In this document: piece after piece, positions 8,185 through 17,234 of the stretch
Layout of the letters: every line of letters starts with the position of its first letter
How positions within the stretch are numbered: the first letter of the stretch is position 1
From: Phil1 sp040767925
GTDB lineage: Bacteria > Bacillota > Clostridia > Christensenellales > CAG-138
Direction: 5' to 3'
NCBI GenBank assembly: GCA_040767925.1
Contig: JAXGNN010000001.1
Location: 1,178,001-1,242,000, forward strand
Length of the DNA stretch: 64,000 nt
Made by a program: the position numbers and the translations under genes
Notes under the pieces: model-generated
Told to the model about the DNA's origin: nothing
Databases searched by the model: none
What the model saw: only the letters and a program-made list of their open reading frames with translations

Positions 8185-9965
8185 TACGCGTTCTCCTCCT
8201 TCAGCTTCGCGATCAGGCCGTCTATTTCCACATTCAGCTGGCGGGAAATGGCGTCGTATTCCGCTTGCGCCCGGTCGCCCGGCGTATACTTGAAGCGCCC
8301 GATCGCCTCGCGCACGGGCAGCTTCACGAGCGCGTTGATGGAAACGCCCTGCTCGAGCGCCTCCCGGCAGGAATCATAGTACGCCAGCACCAGTTCCAGT
8401 ATGGTATGTTGCTTCTCGAGCGGCGAATACGTGTCCACCTCGTGGAAGGCGTCCTGATGCAGAAAGTCCTCGCGGATGCTGCGCGCGGCCTCCAGCTTCA
8501 GGCGGTCCGACGGGGAGAGGGCGTCCATGCCGACCAACTGCACGATTTCCTCCAATTCGCTCTCCTCCTGGAGCAGCAGCATGACGCGCCCGCGCTTTTT
8601 TGTCCAATCCTCTTTGACGTTCGCATTGAGCCAGCCTCCCACGTCGTCCGCATAGAGCGAATAGCTCGTCAGCCAGTTGATGGCCGGAAAGTGGCGGGAA
8701 TACGCGAGCTGCGCGTCGAGGCTCCAGAACACCTTCACGATGCGAAGCGTCGCCTGGCTCACGGGCTCGGAAATATCGCCGCCGGCGGGAGAAACCGCCC
8801 CGATCACGCTCAGCGCCCCCTCGCGCCCTTCACTGCCGAGCGCGACGACGCGCCCCGCGCGCTCATAGAACTGCGCGAGCCGGCTGCCGAGGTAGGCGGG
8901 ATAGCCTTCCTCGCCCGGCATCTCCTCCAGCCGCCCGCTCATTTCGCGCAGGGCCTCGGCCCAGCGGGAGGTGGAGTCCGCCATCAGCGCCACGGAGTAG
9001 CCCATGTCCCTGAAATACTCGGCGATCGTGATGCCGGTATAGATGGACGCCTCTCGCGCCGCCACCGGCATGTCGGAGGTGTTGGCGATGAGCACCGTGC
9101 GCTCCATCAGGCTCTCGCCCGTTTTGGGATCCTTAAGCTCGGGGAATTCGTTAAGAACGTCCGTCATCTCGTTGCCGCGTTCGCCGCAGCCGATATATAC
9201 GATGATGTCGGCGTCGGCCCATTTGGCAAGCTGATGCTGCACGACCGTCTTCCCGGAGCCGAACGGCCCCGGAACGGCCGCAGTGCCCCCCTTCGCAAGC
9301 GGGAACAGCGCGTCGATCACCCGCTGGCCCGTCACGAGCGGCTCGGAAGGGCTCAGCTTGCGGGCGTAGGGCCTGCCGCGGCGCACGGGCCATTTCTGCA
9401 TCAGCGTCAGGGGGATCTCCTCCCCTTTCTCCGATACGAGCGCGGCGACGGTCTGCTCGATCGTATAGTCTCCTTCGGCGATCTCCTTTACGGTTCCGCC
9501 GACGCCCGGCGGCACCATGATCTTGTGCAAAACGATGTCCGTCTCCCGCACGGTTCCGAGCACGTCGCCCGCGCCGACCTGTTCGCCCGCCCGCACGCGC
9601 GGCGTGAAATGCCATTTCTTCTCCCGGGAAAGGCTGGGCACCTCCGCGCCGCGGATCAGGCGATCTCCGGTCAAATCGCGAATCGCGTCAAGGGGACGCT
9701 GTATGCCGTCGTAGATGCTCGCGATCAGCCCGGGCCCAAGCTCCACGCTCATGGGCACGCCCGTGGACTCCACCGGTTCCCCGGGCCCGAGGCCGCTGGT
9801 TTCCTCATATACCTGAATGGACGCGCGGTCGCCGCGTATTTCGATGATCTCGCCGATCAGGCGGCTTTGGGACACCCTTACGACGTCGAACATATTTGCG
9901 TCCCGCATTCCCTCGGCGATCACCAGCGGTCCCGCCACCTTTACGATCGTACCCTTGCTGCTCAT
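8184..9965 (-). CDS. ntpA: V-type ATPase catalytic subunit A
   Basis: The 593-residue length is normal for this catalytic subunit. It shows the N-terminal barrel (GTIVKVAGPLVIAEGM), the extra bulge domain typical of A subunits, Walker A as GPFGSGKTV near residue 230, and the block MADSTSRWAEALREMSGRLEEMPGEEGYPAYLGSRLAQFYERAGR. It hydrolyses or makes ATP in the cytoplasmic head. Bacterial V-ATPases can work as ion pumps or synthases. The gene is within the ntp operon, 40 bases after the F-type subunit and overlapping ntpB by one base. Confidence 0.97.
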   Translation of the reverse strand: MSSKGTIVKVAGPLVIAEGMRDANMFDVVRVSQSRLIGEIIEIRGDRASIQVYEETSGLGPGEPVESTGVPMSVELGPGLIASIYDGIQRPLDAIRDLTGDRLIRGAEVPSLSREKKWHFTPRVRAGEQVGAGDVLGTVRETDIVLHKIMVPPGVGGTVKEIAEGDYTIEQTVAALVSEKGEEIPLTLMQKWPVRRGRPYARKLSPSEPLVTGQRVIDALFPLAKGGTAAVPGPFGSGKTVVQHQLAKWADADIIVYIGCGERGNEMTDVLNEFPELKDPKTGESLMERTVLIANTSDMPVAAREASIYTGITIAEYFRDMGYSVALMADSTSRWAEALREMSGRLEEMPGEEGYPAYLGSRLAQFYERAGRVVALGSEGREGALSVIGAVSPAGGDISEPVSQATLRIVKVFWSLDAQLAYSRHFPAINWLTSYSLYADDVGGWLNANVKEDWTKKRGRVMLLLQEESELEEIVQLVGMDALSPSDRLKLEAARSIREDFLHQDAFHEVDTYSPLEKQHTILELVLAYYDSCREALEQGVSINALVKLPVREAIGRFKYTPGDRAQAEYDAISRQLNVEIDGLIAKLKEENA

Positions 9966-10005
9966 TCGTGCGTCACCATTCCTTATTAGAATCGGAGTCC
10001 TCCGT

Positions 10006-10329
10006 TTATTGCTGATTGCTGAAAAGTATATCCGAACCCACGGCCTGCTCGACGAACTTCCTCACGCGCGCGACGCCGAGCCCCGTATTGCCCGCCACCC
10101 CGGGGATCGGGATGACGGCGGGCAGGGAATGCTCCCGATGGCCGCCCTCCTCTTTGGACAGCTGCGCGTAAAGCGCCTCGGTCACGTATACGACCGCGTA
10201 CCCGCTTTCAGCAAGCGTTTTCAGCTGCTTTCCCGCGTGGGCGGCGTCCGTCACGGGATAGACGTCCATGCCGATCGCGGCAAAGCCGTAGATGCTGTCC
10301 CTGTCGCCCATCGCCGCGATCTTATACAT
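10006..10329 (-). CDS. ntpG: V-type ATPase subunit F (NtpG in Enterococcus naming)
   Basis: The 107-residue protein opens MYKIAAMGDRDSIYGFAAIG and contains SGYAVVYVTEALY and PAVIPIPGVAGNTGLGVARVRKFVEQAVGSD. These are the signatures of the small V/A-ATPase F subunit, which binds the D shaft. The start overlaps the end of ntpC by eight bases. The nine genes have the order F(G-like)-I-K-E-C-G-A-B-D in Enterococcus hirae naming, which this operon reproduces. Confidence 0.95.
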   Translation of the reverse strand: MYKIAAMGDRDSIYGFAAIGMDVYPVTDAAHAGKQLKTLAESGYAVVYVTEALYAQLSKEEGGHREHSLPAVIPIPGVAGNTGLGVARVRKFVEQAVGSDILFSNQQ

Positions 10330-11302
10330 ACAGAAGCCTCCATCTTTTTCGCACGACCGCCTCGTCCAGCCGGTTGATCTTCGCCGTCAGGATCAGCCGC
10401 ACCATCGCGATTTCGGTTTCTCTCGCCAGTATATACGCCGCCAGCGGCTCTATCGTGAAATACTGGTATCTTTGCGGGCGGATGCGTTCCATAAGACGGT
10501 TGCCGCAATAGCGCTCAAACGCCGAGAGCGAATCCCGCAGCGCCTCGATCGCGCCCGCGTATTCCGTTTCGGACAGATACGCGCAGATTTCATCGAAGGA
10601 TTTCGCCGCCGCGTCGATGAGCGCTTCGGCGTCCAGGCTCCCGGCGGGGGCGACGGCGCGTTCGAGGAACCCCCTGTCTTTTCCCATGCGGCAGCCGCGC
10701 ACCGCGGCCTTGATGTTTGCCGTATCCACCCTCTGCCGCGCGTAAAAGCGCATCAGCTCGCCGTCCGAGCTTTTTCCCGCGGCGTCGAGGGCCATCAGCG
10801 CGGCGCGGTCCAGCACCATTTCGCAGGCCTGCCCGTCCGCCGTATGGATCAACACGTCGTATGCGCCGCGGCCCGCCTCGGCCATAACGGGCGGTAGCTC
10901 GTCGAAATCATGCCGTTGGGCCGCCTGCAAAACGAGCTGCGCGTCCACCGTGCCGAAGCGCTGGAAATACCGGCCCGCGTTTTCACGGTCCAGCCCCGAA
11001 TAGACCAGCTTGATCGCCGCTTTCAGGTTGTGGAAATCGCGCTCATGGCGAAAAACGTCGAACGGCGTCAGATCGCCGGCGAACTCGCGGACCAGTTCCC
11101 ATGTTTTTTCCGCTTCGCGGGCGAAAAGCGCGTCGGGATCGTTTTGCGGGATATCGGGGGCGCCCCAGCCTTTGTCCGCCAGCAGGCGGTAGCATTCGGA
11201 TGCGTTTTGCATGGAGAGCAGCCGCTCCATATCCTGCCCGTCCAGCAGGTTCCGCTCCTCCGTATGGATGCGCGTTACCGCGTAGATATACTCCTTCTGC
11301 AA
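10322..11302 (-). CDS. ntpC: V-type ATPase subunit C (d-type socket subunit)
   Basis: The 326-residue all-helical protein has EYIYAVTRIHTEERNLLDGQDMERLLS, FDVFRHERDFHNLKAAIKL and YFTIEPLAAYILARETEIAMVRLILTAKINRL, the three repeated bundle signatures of NtpC/AtpC. It joins the central shaft to the membrane c-ring. The start chosen is TTG at 11302, because GGAGG lies about nine bases before it and no ATG is near the conserved N-terminus; such a start may lower translation relative to neighbours. Confidence 0.94.
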   Translation of the reverse strand: MQKEYIYAVTRIHTEERNLLDGQDMERLLSMQNASECYRLLADKGWGAPDIPQNDPDALFAREAEKTWELVREFAGDLTPFDVFRHERDFHNLKAAIKLVYSGLDRENAGRYFQRFGTVDAQLVLQAAQRHDFDELPPVMAEAGRGAYDVLIHTADGQACEMVLDRAALMALDAAGKSSDGELMRFYARQRVDTANIKAAVRGCRMGKDRGFLERAVAPAGSLDAEALIDAAAKSFDEICAYLSETEYAGAIEALRDSLSAFERYCGNRLMERIRPQRYQYFTIEPLAAYILARETEIAMVRLILTAKINRLDEAVVRKRWRLLYV

Positions 11303-11338
11303 TGGACCGCCTCCTCCCCGGGCTTGATTGATACCGTA

Positions 11339-11929
11339 TTACGAAAACAGAATGTCGCGCATCCTGTCGGTCAATTCCTCCCGCCGGGCGTCGAAAATCG
11401 CCCGGAAAGAGCAGTTGTGCTCGATCTCCCCGTATTTCAGGATGAAACCGCCGTCGATCGGCCGGGGCTCGTCGGAAACCGCGAGCGCCGCGCCCTCAGG
11501 CAGCGCCTGCGCGAGCCGCCGCGCAAAGTCCTGCGGGCGGCGCGGCAGATCCCTTTCGCAGAGCAGCAGCTCGCCCTCGGCCCGCTCCGCGCAGGCGGTC
11601 GCCATTTTGATCAGAAGGTTGAAATACTCTTCGCCCGGCAGCGCGTAAAGCCGCTCCAATGCCTGTTCCAGCGTGCGCGCCAGAATTTCCTGCTTCGCCT
11701 CGAGGAGATTCCGCCGTCGCTGCAACCGCGCCGCGGAAACCGAGGCGCGCTCGATCTCGGCCGCCTGCTGTCCGGCGGCCGCCTCAATTTCGGCGCACAG
11801 CGCGTCGCTCCCGGATTTTCCATCGGATCGTATGCGCGTCGCCTCGGCCTTCGCCTGATCGATCAGCGCCTGCGCCTCGGCCTGCGCCTCCTGCCGGATC
11901 GCGGCTACGATTTTCTCCAGACCGGTCAT
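11339..11929 (-). CDS. ntpE: V-type ATPase subunit E (peripheral stalk)
   Basis: The 196-residue protein has a long N-terminal charged coiled coil (about 1-100, with AIRQEAQAEAQALIDQAKAEATRIRSD) and a globular C-terminal part (PIDGGFILKYGEIEHNCSFRAIFDARREELTDRMRDILF). This is the layout of the V/A-ATPase E subunit that pairs with the small coiled-coil subunit as the outer stalk. It lies between ntpK and ntpC with short spacings. Confidence 0.93.
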   Translation of the reverse strand: MTGLEKIVAAIRQEAQAEAQALIDQAKAEATRIRSDGKSGSDALCAEIEAAAGQQAAEIERASVSAARLQRRRNLLEAKQEILARTLEQALERLYALPGEEYFNLLIKMATACAERAEGELLLCERDLPRRPQDFARRLAQALPEGAALAVSDEPRPIDGGFILKYGEIEHNCSFRAIFDARREELTDRMRDILFS

Positions 11930-11942
11930 CGGCCGTATCCCC

Positions 11943-12425
11943 CTAGATGGCGAGGTTCGCCACGTTCATCACGGCGAGCAGGCTGATCAGCAGCGCCAGT
12001 ATCGCGTAGGTTTCGACCATCGCCGGAAAAATCATCGCCTTGCCGAACTGCTCCGGCCGCTTGGAAACGAGATTGATGCTGGCGATGGACGCCCTCGCCT
12101 GGTGGAGCGCCGAGAGCCAGCCGACGATCGCCATGGGGAGACAGGCGGCGAAAAAGCACAGGCCCTTCATCAGGCTCATCTCGGAGGTGCCTCCGAGCAG
12201 CCCGGTGTTGAGCATGGTGACGAACGCGATCAAGAGCCCGTAGATCCCCTGCGTGCCGGGCAGGAGCTGCAGCACCAGAACCTTGCTGAACTTAGAGGGG
12301 TCGTCGGTGACCACGGCCGCGGCCGCCTGTCCGGCGATGCCGACGCCCTTGGCAGAGCCGATGCCGGGCAGAAGCGCGGCCAGCGCCATCCCCAATACCG
12401 CGAGTACGATTCCCATCTCAGACAT
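11943..12425 (-). CDS. ntpK: V-type ATPase proteolipid subunit K (c-ring), Na+-type site
   Basis: The 160-residue protein has four membrane helices, a duplicated c-type hairpin as in NtpK. The ion-site residues of the Enterococcus hirae Na+ ring have matching positions: Leu55, Thr58 and Gln59 in LLPGTQG, Gln109 in SALHQARASIAS, and Glu138 in MVETYAIL. Only the second hairpin carries the carboxylate. This supports sodium rather than proton transport, an inference from conserved ligands. The gene overlaps ntpI by eight bases. Confidence 0.95.
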   Translation of the reverse strand: MSEMGIVLAVLGMALAALLPGIGSAKGVGIAGQAAAAVVTDDPSKFSKVLVLQLLPGTQGIYGLLIAFVTMLNTGLLGGTSEMSLMKGLCFFAACLPMAIVGWLSALHQARASIASINLVSKRPEQFGKAMIFPAMVETYAILALLISLLAVMNVANLAI

Positions 12426-14442
12426 TACAGTCTTCCTCCTGAATCAGATAATATTTGGTATGCATTCCATAGGGCAGGAATTTCCGGCTGCCACCCTCAT
12501 AGAACTTTCCGAAGAACTCCACGAATTCCAATCGATTCGAGTGCACGTACGCGCCCAGCACGTTGATCCCGAAGTTCATCGCGTGGCCGATCGCGAACAC
12601 GACGACGAACATCAAAAACCCCACGATGCCCGAGCCGGACATCGCCCCCAGCGCGTTGATCACCGAGGCGATGACGCCCGTGGCGAGGCCCAGCGCCAGC
12701 AGGCGCGAGTAGGAAAGGATGTCCCCCAGCCACCCCGCCAACACGTTATAGAGCGCGTAGAGGCCCTTGAGGATTCGTTTGAACCAGCTTTTGCTCTCCC
12801 TGCCGCCCGTGAGCACGACGCCGGCCATGCAGAGCGCGGCCACCCCGAGCAAGGCGTTGACCGCGGCCGCGCCGAGGAAAATCCGAAAACCCGCCATGCC
12901 GAGGAACATCTCGCTGTTCATCAGCAGCGCGAGCAGGCAAAAGAGGATCGCGACCGGGAACGCGACGTCGTAGACGATATCGATATACTGCCCGCTTTTC
13001 GCGTAGTTGCATGCCTTCATGACATAGCCGGCGATCAGGTGCGTGATGCCGATCCCAAGGCAGAATACCAGCAGCTTCATGGGGCTGTCCAGCGGCGCGA
13101 ACCAAACCGGGGGGATTCCCGTTTCGCGCCCGAAAAACGTCCGCGTCACGACGTTGACGACGTCCCCGAAATAGCTGGAGAACAAAACGCCCCAAAAAAC
13201 GGTCGAGACGCCGCACCAGAAGAAAAGGCGCAGGTTTTTTTTCATGCTGTGCTTCATATCCTTAAAGAACAGCAGGCAGGCCCCGCATACCCCGGCCATG
13301 ATGAGGCCGTAACCCGCGTCCGAGAACATGAGCCCGAACATGATATAGTAGAACACGCTCATGACGGGCGTAGGGTCGATTTCTCCTTTGCCGGGCATGC
13401 TGTAGCTCTCCAGCACCGATTCGACGGGCTCCGTGAAGCGGCTGTTCTGCAGCGCGACCGGGGCGTCCGCGTCGTCTGCCGGCTCGAGCTCGACGACGCA
13501 GTCGAAGCGCTCGTTGAGCGCCTGCCGCAGCCCTTCGGCGTCCCTCTGCGGGATATATCCCGTGAGGACGAAAGCGTGCCTTGACTGCAGGAGGCGTTCG
13601 ATGACCTCGTACTTTTCCTCCCGCATTCTCATATGGTCTTCGAGAAAACGGAAATCCTCGCGCATGGATTCGTAGCTTTTGATTTCCCGCTCCGCCTGTT
13701 CGATCAGATTCTCCGTCTCTTTTTTTTGCCTGAGCAGGCGCTCCTTTTCCACTTCCGGCATATGGCGGCCGGGATTGGAGGGGGAGGCGAAGCCGACGGC
13801 ACGAAGCGCTTCCTCGGCCGCCTTGGCGTCCTTCTTCAGGACGATCATATAAAAGCAGGTCTGTTCCTTCGAGCCATAGACGATTTCAATATGAAGGTCG
13901 TCCAGTTCCGCCGAAGCTCCGCTCAGCCGCGCGCGCAGCGCGTCGGGCGTATACTCCCCTCCCAGGGAACCGATAAAAACGGTCGTTTTTTTCGTCCCCC
14001 GGAACGCCTGCGGCACGGGAAGCTTCATCCAGGGGATAAGGGCCTCCTGCAGCGCGTCGAGCCGCAAAAGCTCCGCCTCCGCCTCCCGGATGCCGCGCTC
14101 CAGCGAAACGACGCGCGCGGCGGCGCTCAATACATCGTTCCTTCTCGCGCAAAAATCTTTGTTTTCCCCTACGGTGGCGCGCGCGCGCCCTTTGAGAACA
14201 TCGGTGACAGACCGCTTTCTAGGGCAATACCGGTCCAGGATCTCGCCGCAGGCCCGCGCGGTTTCGGAAGCCCTGTTCAGCGTCGAGCAGACGGACGAGG
14301 TGTCCGTTCTGGCGAATACGCCGTCCTCCCCCGTGGCGTCGCCGACTTCCACGCAGCCCTGACGCTGCAGGAACTCGAGAATTTCCTTTCGGTCCTTATT
14401 CCCCGCGCTGATGCAGATTCTGTTCATTTGCAGCACTGCCAT
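12418..14442 (-). CDS. ntpI: V-type ATPase subunit I (membrane stator, a-subunit)
   Basis: The 674-residue protein starts MAVLQMNRICISAGNKDRKEILEFLQ. It has a long cytoplasmic half with coiled coils (about 1-350), then seven to eight membrane helices. The membrane half includes TPVMSVFYYIMFGLMFSDAGYGLIM, the conserved first helix, and YSRLLALGLATGVIASVINALG, which carries the conserved arginine that faces the c-ring. It forms the ion half-channels and anchors the peripheral stalks. Confidence 0.96.
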   Translation of the reverse strand: MAVLQMNRICISAGNKDRKEILEFLQRQGCVEVGDATGEDGVFARTDTSSVCSTLNRASETARACGEILDRYCPRKRSVTDVLKGRARATVGENKDFCARRNDVLSAAARVVSLERGIREAEAELLRLDALQEALIPWMKLPVPQAFRGTKKTTVFIGSLGGEYTPDALRARLSGASAELDDLHIEIVYGSKEQTCFYMIVLKKDAKAAEEALRAVGFASPSNPGRHMPEVEKERLLRQKKETENLIEQAEREIKSYESMREDFRFLEDHMRMREEKYEVIERLLQSRHAFVLTGYIPQRDAEGLRQALNERFDCVVELEPADDADAPVALQNSRFTEPVESVLESYSMPGKGEIDPTPVMSVFYYIMFGLMFSDAGYGLIMAGVCGACLLFFKDMKHSMKKNLRLFFWCGVSTVFWGVLFSSYFGDVVNVVTRTFFGRETGIPPVWFAPLDSPMKLLVFCLGIGITHLIAGYVMKACNYAKSGQYIDIVYDVAFPVAILFCLLALLMNSEMFLGMAGFRIFLGAAAVNALLGVAALCMAGVVLTGGRESKSWFKRILKGLYALYNVLAGWLGDILSYSRLLALGLATGVIASVINALGAMSGSGIVGFLMFVVVFAIGHAMNFGINVLGAYVHSNRLEFVEFFGKFYEGGSRKFLPYGMHTKYYLIQEEDCNV

Positions 14443-14484
14443 GAACCAGTCAAATCCCCTTTAAACAGTGATAATGCCCATTCG

Positions 14485-14793
14485 TCAAACAAGCGCCGCG
14501 ATAACCGCCTCGATCGCCTGTTCGCGGCGGCTTTCAGCCGTCCGGCGCAGCGCTTCCAACTCATCCTGCAGGGACGCCTCGGATTCGCGCAGAGCGCCGA
14601 GGCTTTTTTCCCTGGCGGCTAAAACGGCTTCGGCAGCCGCGGCTTTTGCGGCGGCTTCGGCGCGTTCGCCGGCCTGCGCGGCCTCGGCGGCCGCTTCATT
14701 TTTTATGCGGACGCTCTCCTGCGCCGCGTGGAGCAGGATTTGTTCCGCTTCAGTTTCCGCTTTTCGAATCAGGTCAATCGCGCCGTCAGCCAT
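14485..14793 (-). CDS. ntpF: V-type ATPase small coiled-coil stalk subunit (G/H-like, NtpF)
   Basis: The 102-residue protein is almost wholly alpha-helical and alanine/glutamate-rich (IDLIRKAETEAEQILLHAAQESVRIKNEAAAEA). It matches in size and position the first gene of enterococcal and clostridial ntp operons, the partner of subunit E in the outer stalks. GGAAG lies five bases before the ATG at 14793, which is preferred to a TTG at 14805. Sequence identity in such coiled coils is weak, so the call rests mainly on operon position. Confidence 0.85.
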   Translation of the reverse strand: MADGAIDLIRKAETEAEQILLHAAQESVRIKNEAAAEAAQAGERAEAAAKAAAAEAVLAAREKSLGALRESEASLQDELEALRRTAESRREQAIEAVIAALV

Positions 14794-14989
14794 GGTTTCT
14801 TCCAATCTTCATCCGTGATAGTACAGTCTAAAAAGAGCCTTGCCCGCCGCGACGGCGGATATGCGCGCAATGGTGGAAACGGGGACGGGAGCGGCCGGCG
14901 CGGTTTTCGCCTTCAGGCCGCAAATCCTAAAAATCAGGCGATTGCACGGACGGCGTCCGCCCGGCCGGAACCGGTGTCGCATCTTCCAC

Positions 14990-15018
14990 AGACTACTATG
15001 TTTGCAATAAAAAGTCAA
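14990..15018 (-). promoter_or_regulatory. Candidate promoter of the V-ATPase operon
   Basis: On the minus strand TTGACT (15018-15013), a 17-base spacer and TAGTCT (14995-14990) form a sigma-A-like pair with a good -35 and weak -10. The transcript would have a leader of about 190 bases before ntpF. That leader holds a CCGCC/GGCGG hairpin followed within ten bases by TTTTT (about 14832-14862), a possible attenuator. Confidence 0.55.
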
Positions 15019-15123
15019 GGCGTCTTCCCGCTTCGCCGGCGTGTCCGCGGCAATTTAAGACCGCGGCGCGGCCTTATGCGCGTCGTTCTTGTTCACCCTG
15101 CCGCGGGCCGCCGTCGACGCCGA

Positions 15124-15186
15124 ACGGGGCCGACCGCCCTTGCGGTCAGCCCCGTGGCTCCGGCCCGGCCCGGCGTGCGCCGGGCC
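15124..15186. repeat. Two GC-rich hairpins beyond the nhaC gene end
   Basis: ACGGGGC-C-GACCGC (15124-15137) pairs with GCGGTC-A-GCCCCGT (15142-15155), and GGCCCGGCG (15167-15175) pairs with CGCCGGGCC (15178-15186). They lie just past the nhaC stop. Neither has a U-tract on the minus side, so they may be mRNA-stabilising 3' structures or weak terminators. The rest of 14806-15210 shows no gene. Confidence 0.6.
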
Positions 15187-15210
15187 AGGCCGCTTGTCGG
15201 CTTTCGCCCT

Positions 15211-16851
15211 TTATGCGGTTTTGGAGGCCTTTTTATCGTTCGACTTGGCGAGCATGCGCTTGATGACATACAGCGCGCCGACGGTGCAGGCAAGGCCGAG
15301 CAGCGTGACGATGAAGCTCTGCCAGAAGCCGGCGATGATGTAGAACACGAAGCAGATCGCGCCCGCCGTCAAGGCATAGGGAAGCTGGGTGGTAACGTGA
15401 TTGATGTGGTTGGACTGCGCGCCCGCGGAGGCCATGATCGTGGTGTCGGAGATGGGCGAGCAGTGGTCGCCGAAGACCGAACCCGCGAGGCAGGCGGCAA
15501 CGCTCACGACGAGCAGCGGGTTGCCCACGGGGAACACCTCGATGACGATGGGGAGCAGGATGCCGAAGGTCCCCCAGGAGGTGCCGGTCGCGAACGACAG
15601 GCCGCAGGCGATCAGGAAGACGATCGCGGGCAGGAAGTTCACGAAGCCGCGGGCCGAGCCGTGCACCAGTTCGGCGACATAGACGTCCGCGCCGAGCAGA
15701 CCGGTGATGGTGGAAAGCGTCCACGCGAAGATGAGGATGAGGACCGCCGGAACCATGTTGCGGAAGCCCTGCGGGATGCAGTCCATGAATTCCTTGAAGT
15801 TCATCACCTTGCGCAGCATATAGTACACAAACATGATGAGCAGCGCGACGAGCGAGCCGTACACGAGGCCGAGGGAAGGATCGCAGTTGGCGAACGCGTC
15901 GACGAAGCTCGTCCCCTCGAAGATACCGCCGGTATAAACGAGGCCGAGGATGCAGAAGGGAACCAGAATGGCGAAAATGGGGATCACAAGGTCGATGACC
16001 TTGCCGTTCTTATTGGGCAACTCGTTCGCCGCGTCGGCATAGGGCCTGTCGGGCGTGGTATAGAGGTCGCCCTTGCGCGCGTTTTCCTCATGCAGCTTCA
16101 TCGGGCCGTAGTCGAAGTCCATGAGGCTGATGGTGATCATCATCGCAATGGTGAACAGCGCGTAGAAGTTGAACGGGATGGAGTCCATGAAGAGAGCGTA
16201 GGGACTGTCGCCGTAGCCCTGCGCGAAACCGGTGACGGCCGCCGCCCAGGAACTGATGGGCGCGATGATGCACACCGGGGCCGCGGTGGCGTCCACGATG
16301 TAGGCGAGCTTCGCGCGCGAAATCTGGTGGCTGTCCGTCACGGGGCGCATGACGCTGCCGACGGTGAGGCAGTTGAAATAGTCGTCGACGAAGATCAGGC
16401 AGCCGAGCGCAACGGTCGCCAGCTGCGCGCCGATGCGGTTCTTGATCCTCTTGCGCGCCCACTCGCCGTAAGCGACCGTGCCGCCCGCCTTGAAGGAGAG
16501 CGCGCTGATTGCGCCGAGCAGAACCGTGAAGATCAGGATGCCCACGTTCCAGCCGTCGGACAGAACGCTGACGAACCCATCGTCAACGACGACGTGCATC
16601 GCGCCTTCCAGGTTGAAGTTGGCGGCGAAGAGGCCGCCGACAACGATGCCGGCAAACAGGGAGGAATAGACTTCCTTGGTGATGAGCGCGAGCGCGATGG
16701 CGACGATGGGCGGCACCAGCGACCAGAAGCTGTTGACAAAGGCGTTGCCTTCCCCCTCCTGCTGCGCGGCGAATGCCGTGGCGGCAATGAGGACAACTGC
16801 GAGGACCAGCGCAAATACAAGCGCTTTCCTCTTGAAGGACAGATGTTTCAT
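15211..16851 (-). CDS. nhaC: NhaC-family Na+/H+ antiporter
   Basis: The 546-residue protein has about 12 membrane helices after an N-terminal hydrophobic, signal-like segment (about 8-30). Family signatures are LIFVDDYFNCLTVGSVMRPVTD, FATGTSWGTFGILLPIVIEVFP and SVFGDHCSPISDTTIMASAGAQSNHINHV. NhaC antiporters exchange external protons for cytoplasmic Na+; some relatives exchange malate/lactate or amino acids, so the substrate is probable rather than proven. AGGAGG precedes the ATG. Lying just upstream of the V-ATPase operon, it fits a sodium-cycling role but has its own promoter. Confidence 0.9.
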   Translation of the reverse strand: MKHLSFKRKALVFALVLAVVLIAATAFAAQQEGEGNAFVNSFWSLVPPIVAIALALITKEVYSSLFAGIVVGGLFAANFNLEGAMHVVVDDGFVSVLSDGWNVGILIFTVLLGAISALSFKAGGTVAYGEWARKRIKNRIGAQLATVALGCLIFVDDYFNCLTVGSVMRPVTDSHQISRAKLAYIVDATAAPVCIIAPISSWAAAVTGFAQGYGDSPYALFMDSIPFNFYALFTIAMMITISLMDFDYGPMKLHEENARKGDLYTTPDRPYADAANELPNKNGKVIDLVIPIFAILVPFCILGLVYTGGIFEGTSFVDAFANCDPSLGLVYGSLVALLIMFVYYMLRKVMNFKEFMDCIPQGFRNMVPAVLILIFAWTLSTITGLLGADVYVAELVHGSARGFVNFLPAIVFLIACGLSFATGTSWGTFGILLPIVIEVFPVGNPLLVVSVAACLAGSVFGDHCSPISDTTIMASAGAQSNHINHVTTQLPYALTAGAICFVFYIIAGFWQSFIVTLLGLACTVGALYVIKRMLAKSNDKKASKTA

Positions 16852-16958
16852 GTACGATGCCTCCTGTTTTATTAGCGGCGAGAGCCCCGCCGCCTATTCC
16901 CCGGAGGGGAAAATGAGTCATGTTTTTAAAAAATATAGGGTTGTGATGGTTTGTAAAT

Positions 16959-16987
16959 AGTCTATCAAATAATAGATGAAATGTAAA
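16959..16987 (-). promoter_or_regulatory. Candidate nhaC promoter
   Basis: Minus strand TTTACA (16987-16982), 17 bases, TAGACT (16964-16959), in an AT-rich patch. A TTCCCC/GGGGAA hairpin near 16897-16911 lies in the predicted leader. Confidence 0.5.
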
Positions 16988-17160
16988 CAGAGCGTGAAAC
17001 GATTCTTCTCAATACGAGCAATATATTAAATATACGCGAACGGAGAGCTTCCCGGCCATCCAAATCCATGCTCTCGGGCATGCCCGGAAGCGAGATTCCG
17101 GGAACGCCGCAGGCCGACTCGACGGCTCTATCCCCGCGATGGGCGAGAGGCCGGATACAG

Positions 17161-17190
17161 TTTACACGCCGCGCGCCCGGGCTGTATAAT
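17161..17190 (+). promoter_or_regulatory. Sigma-A promoter of the LD-carboxypeptidase gene
   Basis: TTTACA (17161-17166), an 18-base spacer and TATAAT (17185-17190). Transcription would start near 17197, leaving a leader of about 38 bases with GGGAGGAAG before the ATG at 17235. Confidence 0.75.
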
Positions 17191-17234
17191 GTCAACCAGG
17201 ACAGCATTCAAACTTATGATCGGGAGGAAGAGAA

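Noticed and set aside
7090..9989. Two long plus-strand frames opposite ntpB and ntpA
   Set aside because: No recognisable motifs and arginine/histidine-rich; the V-ATPase genes are unambiguous.
14728..16875. 715-codon plus-strand frame opposite nhaC
   Set aside because: Highly charged D/E/R/H-rich low-complexity translation typical of the antisense of a membrane-protein gene.
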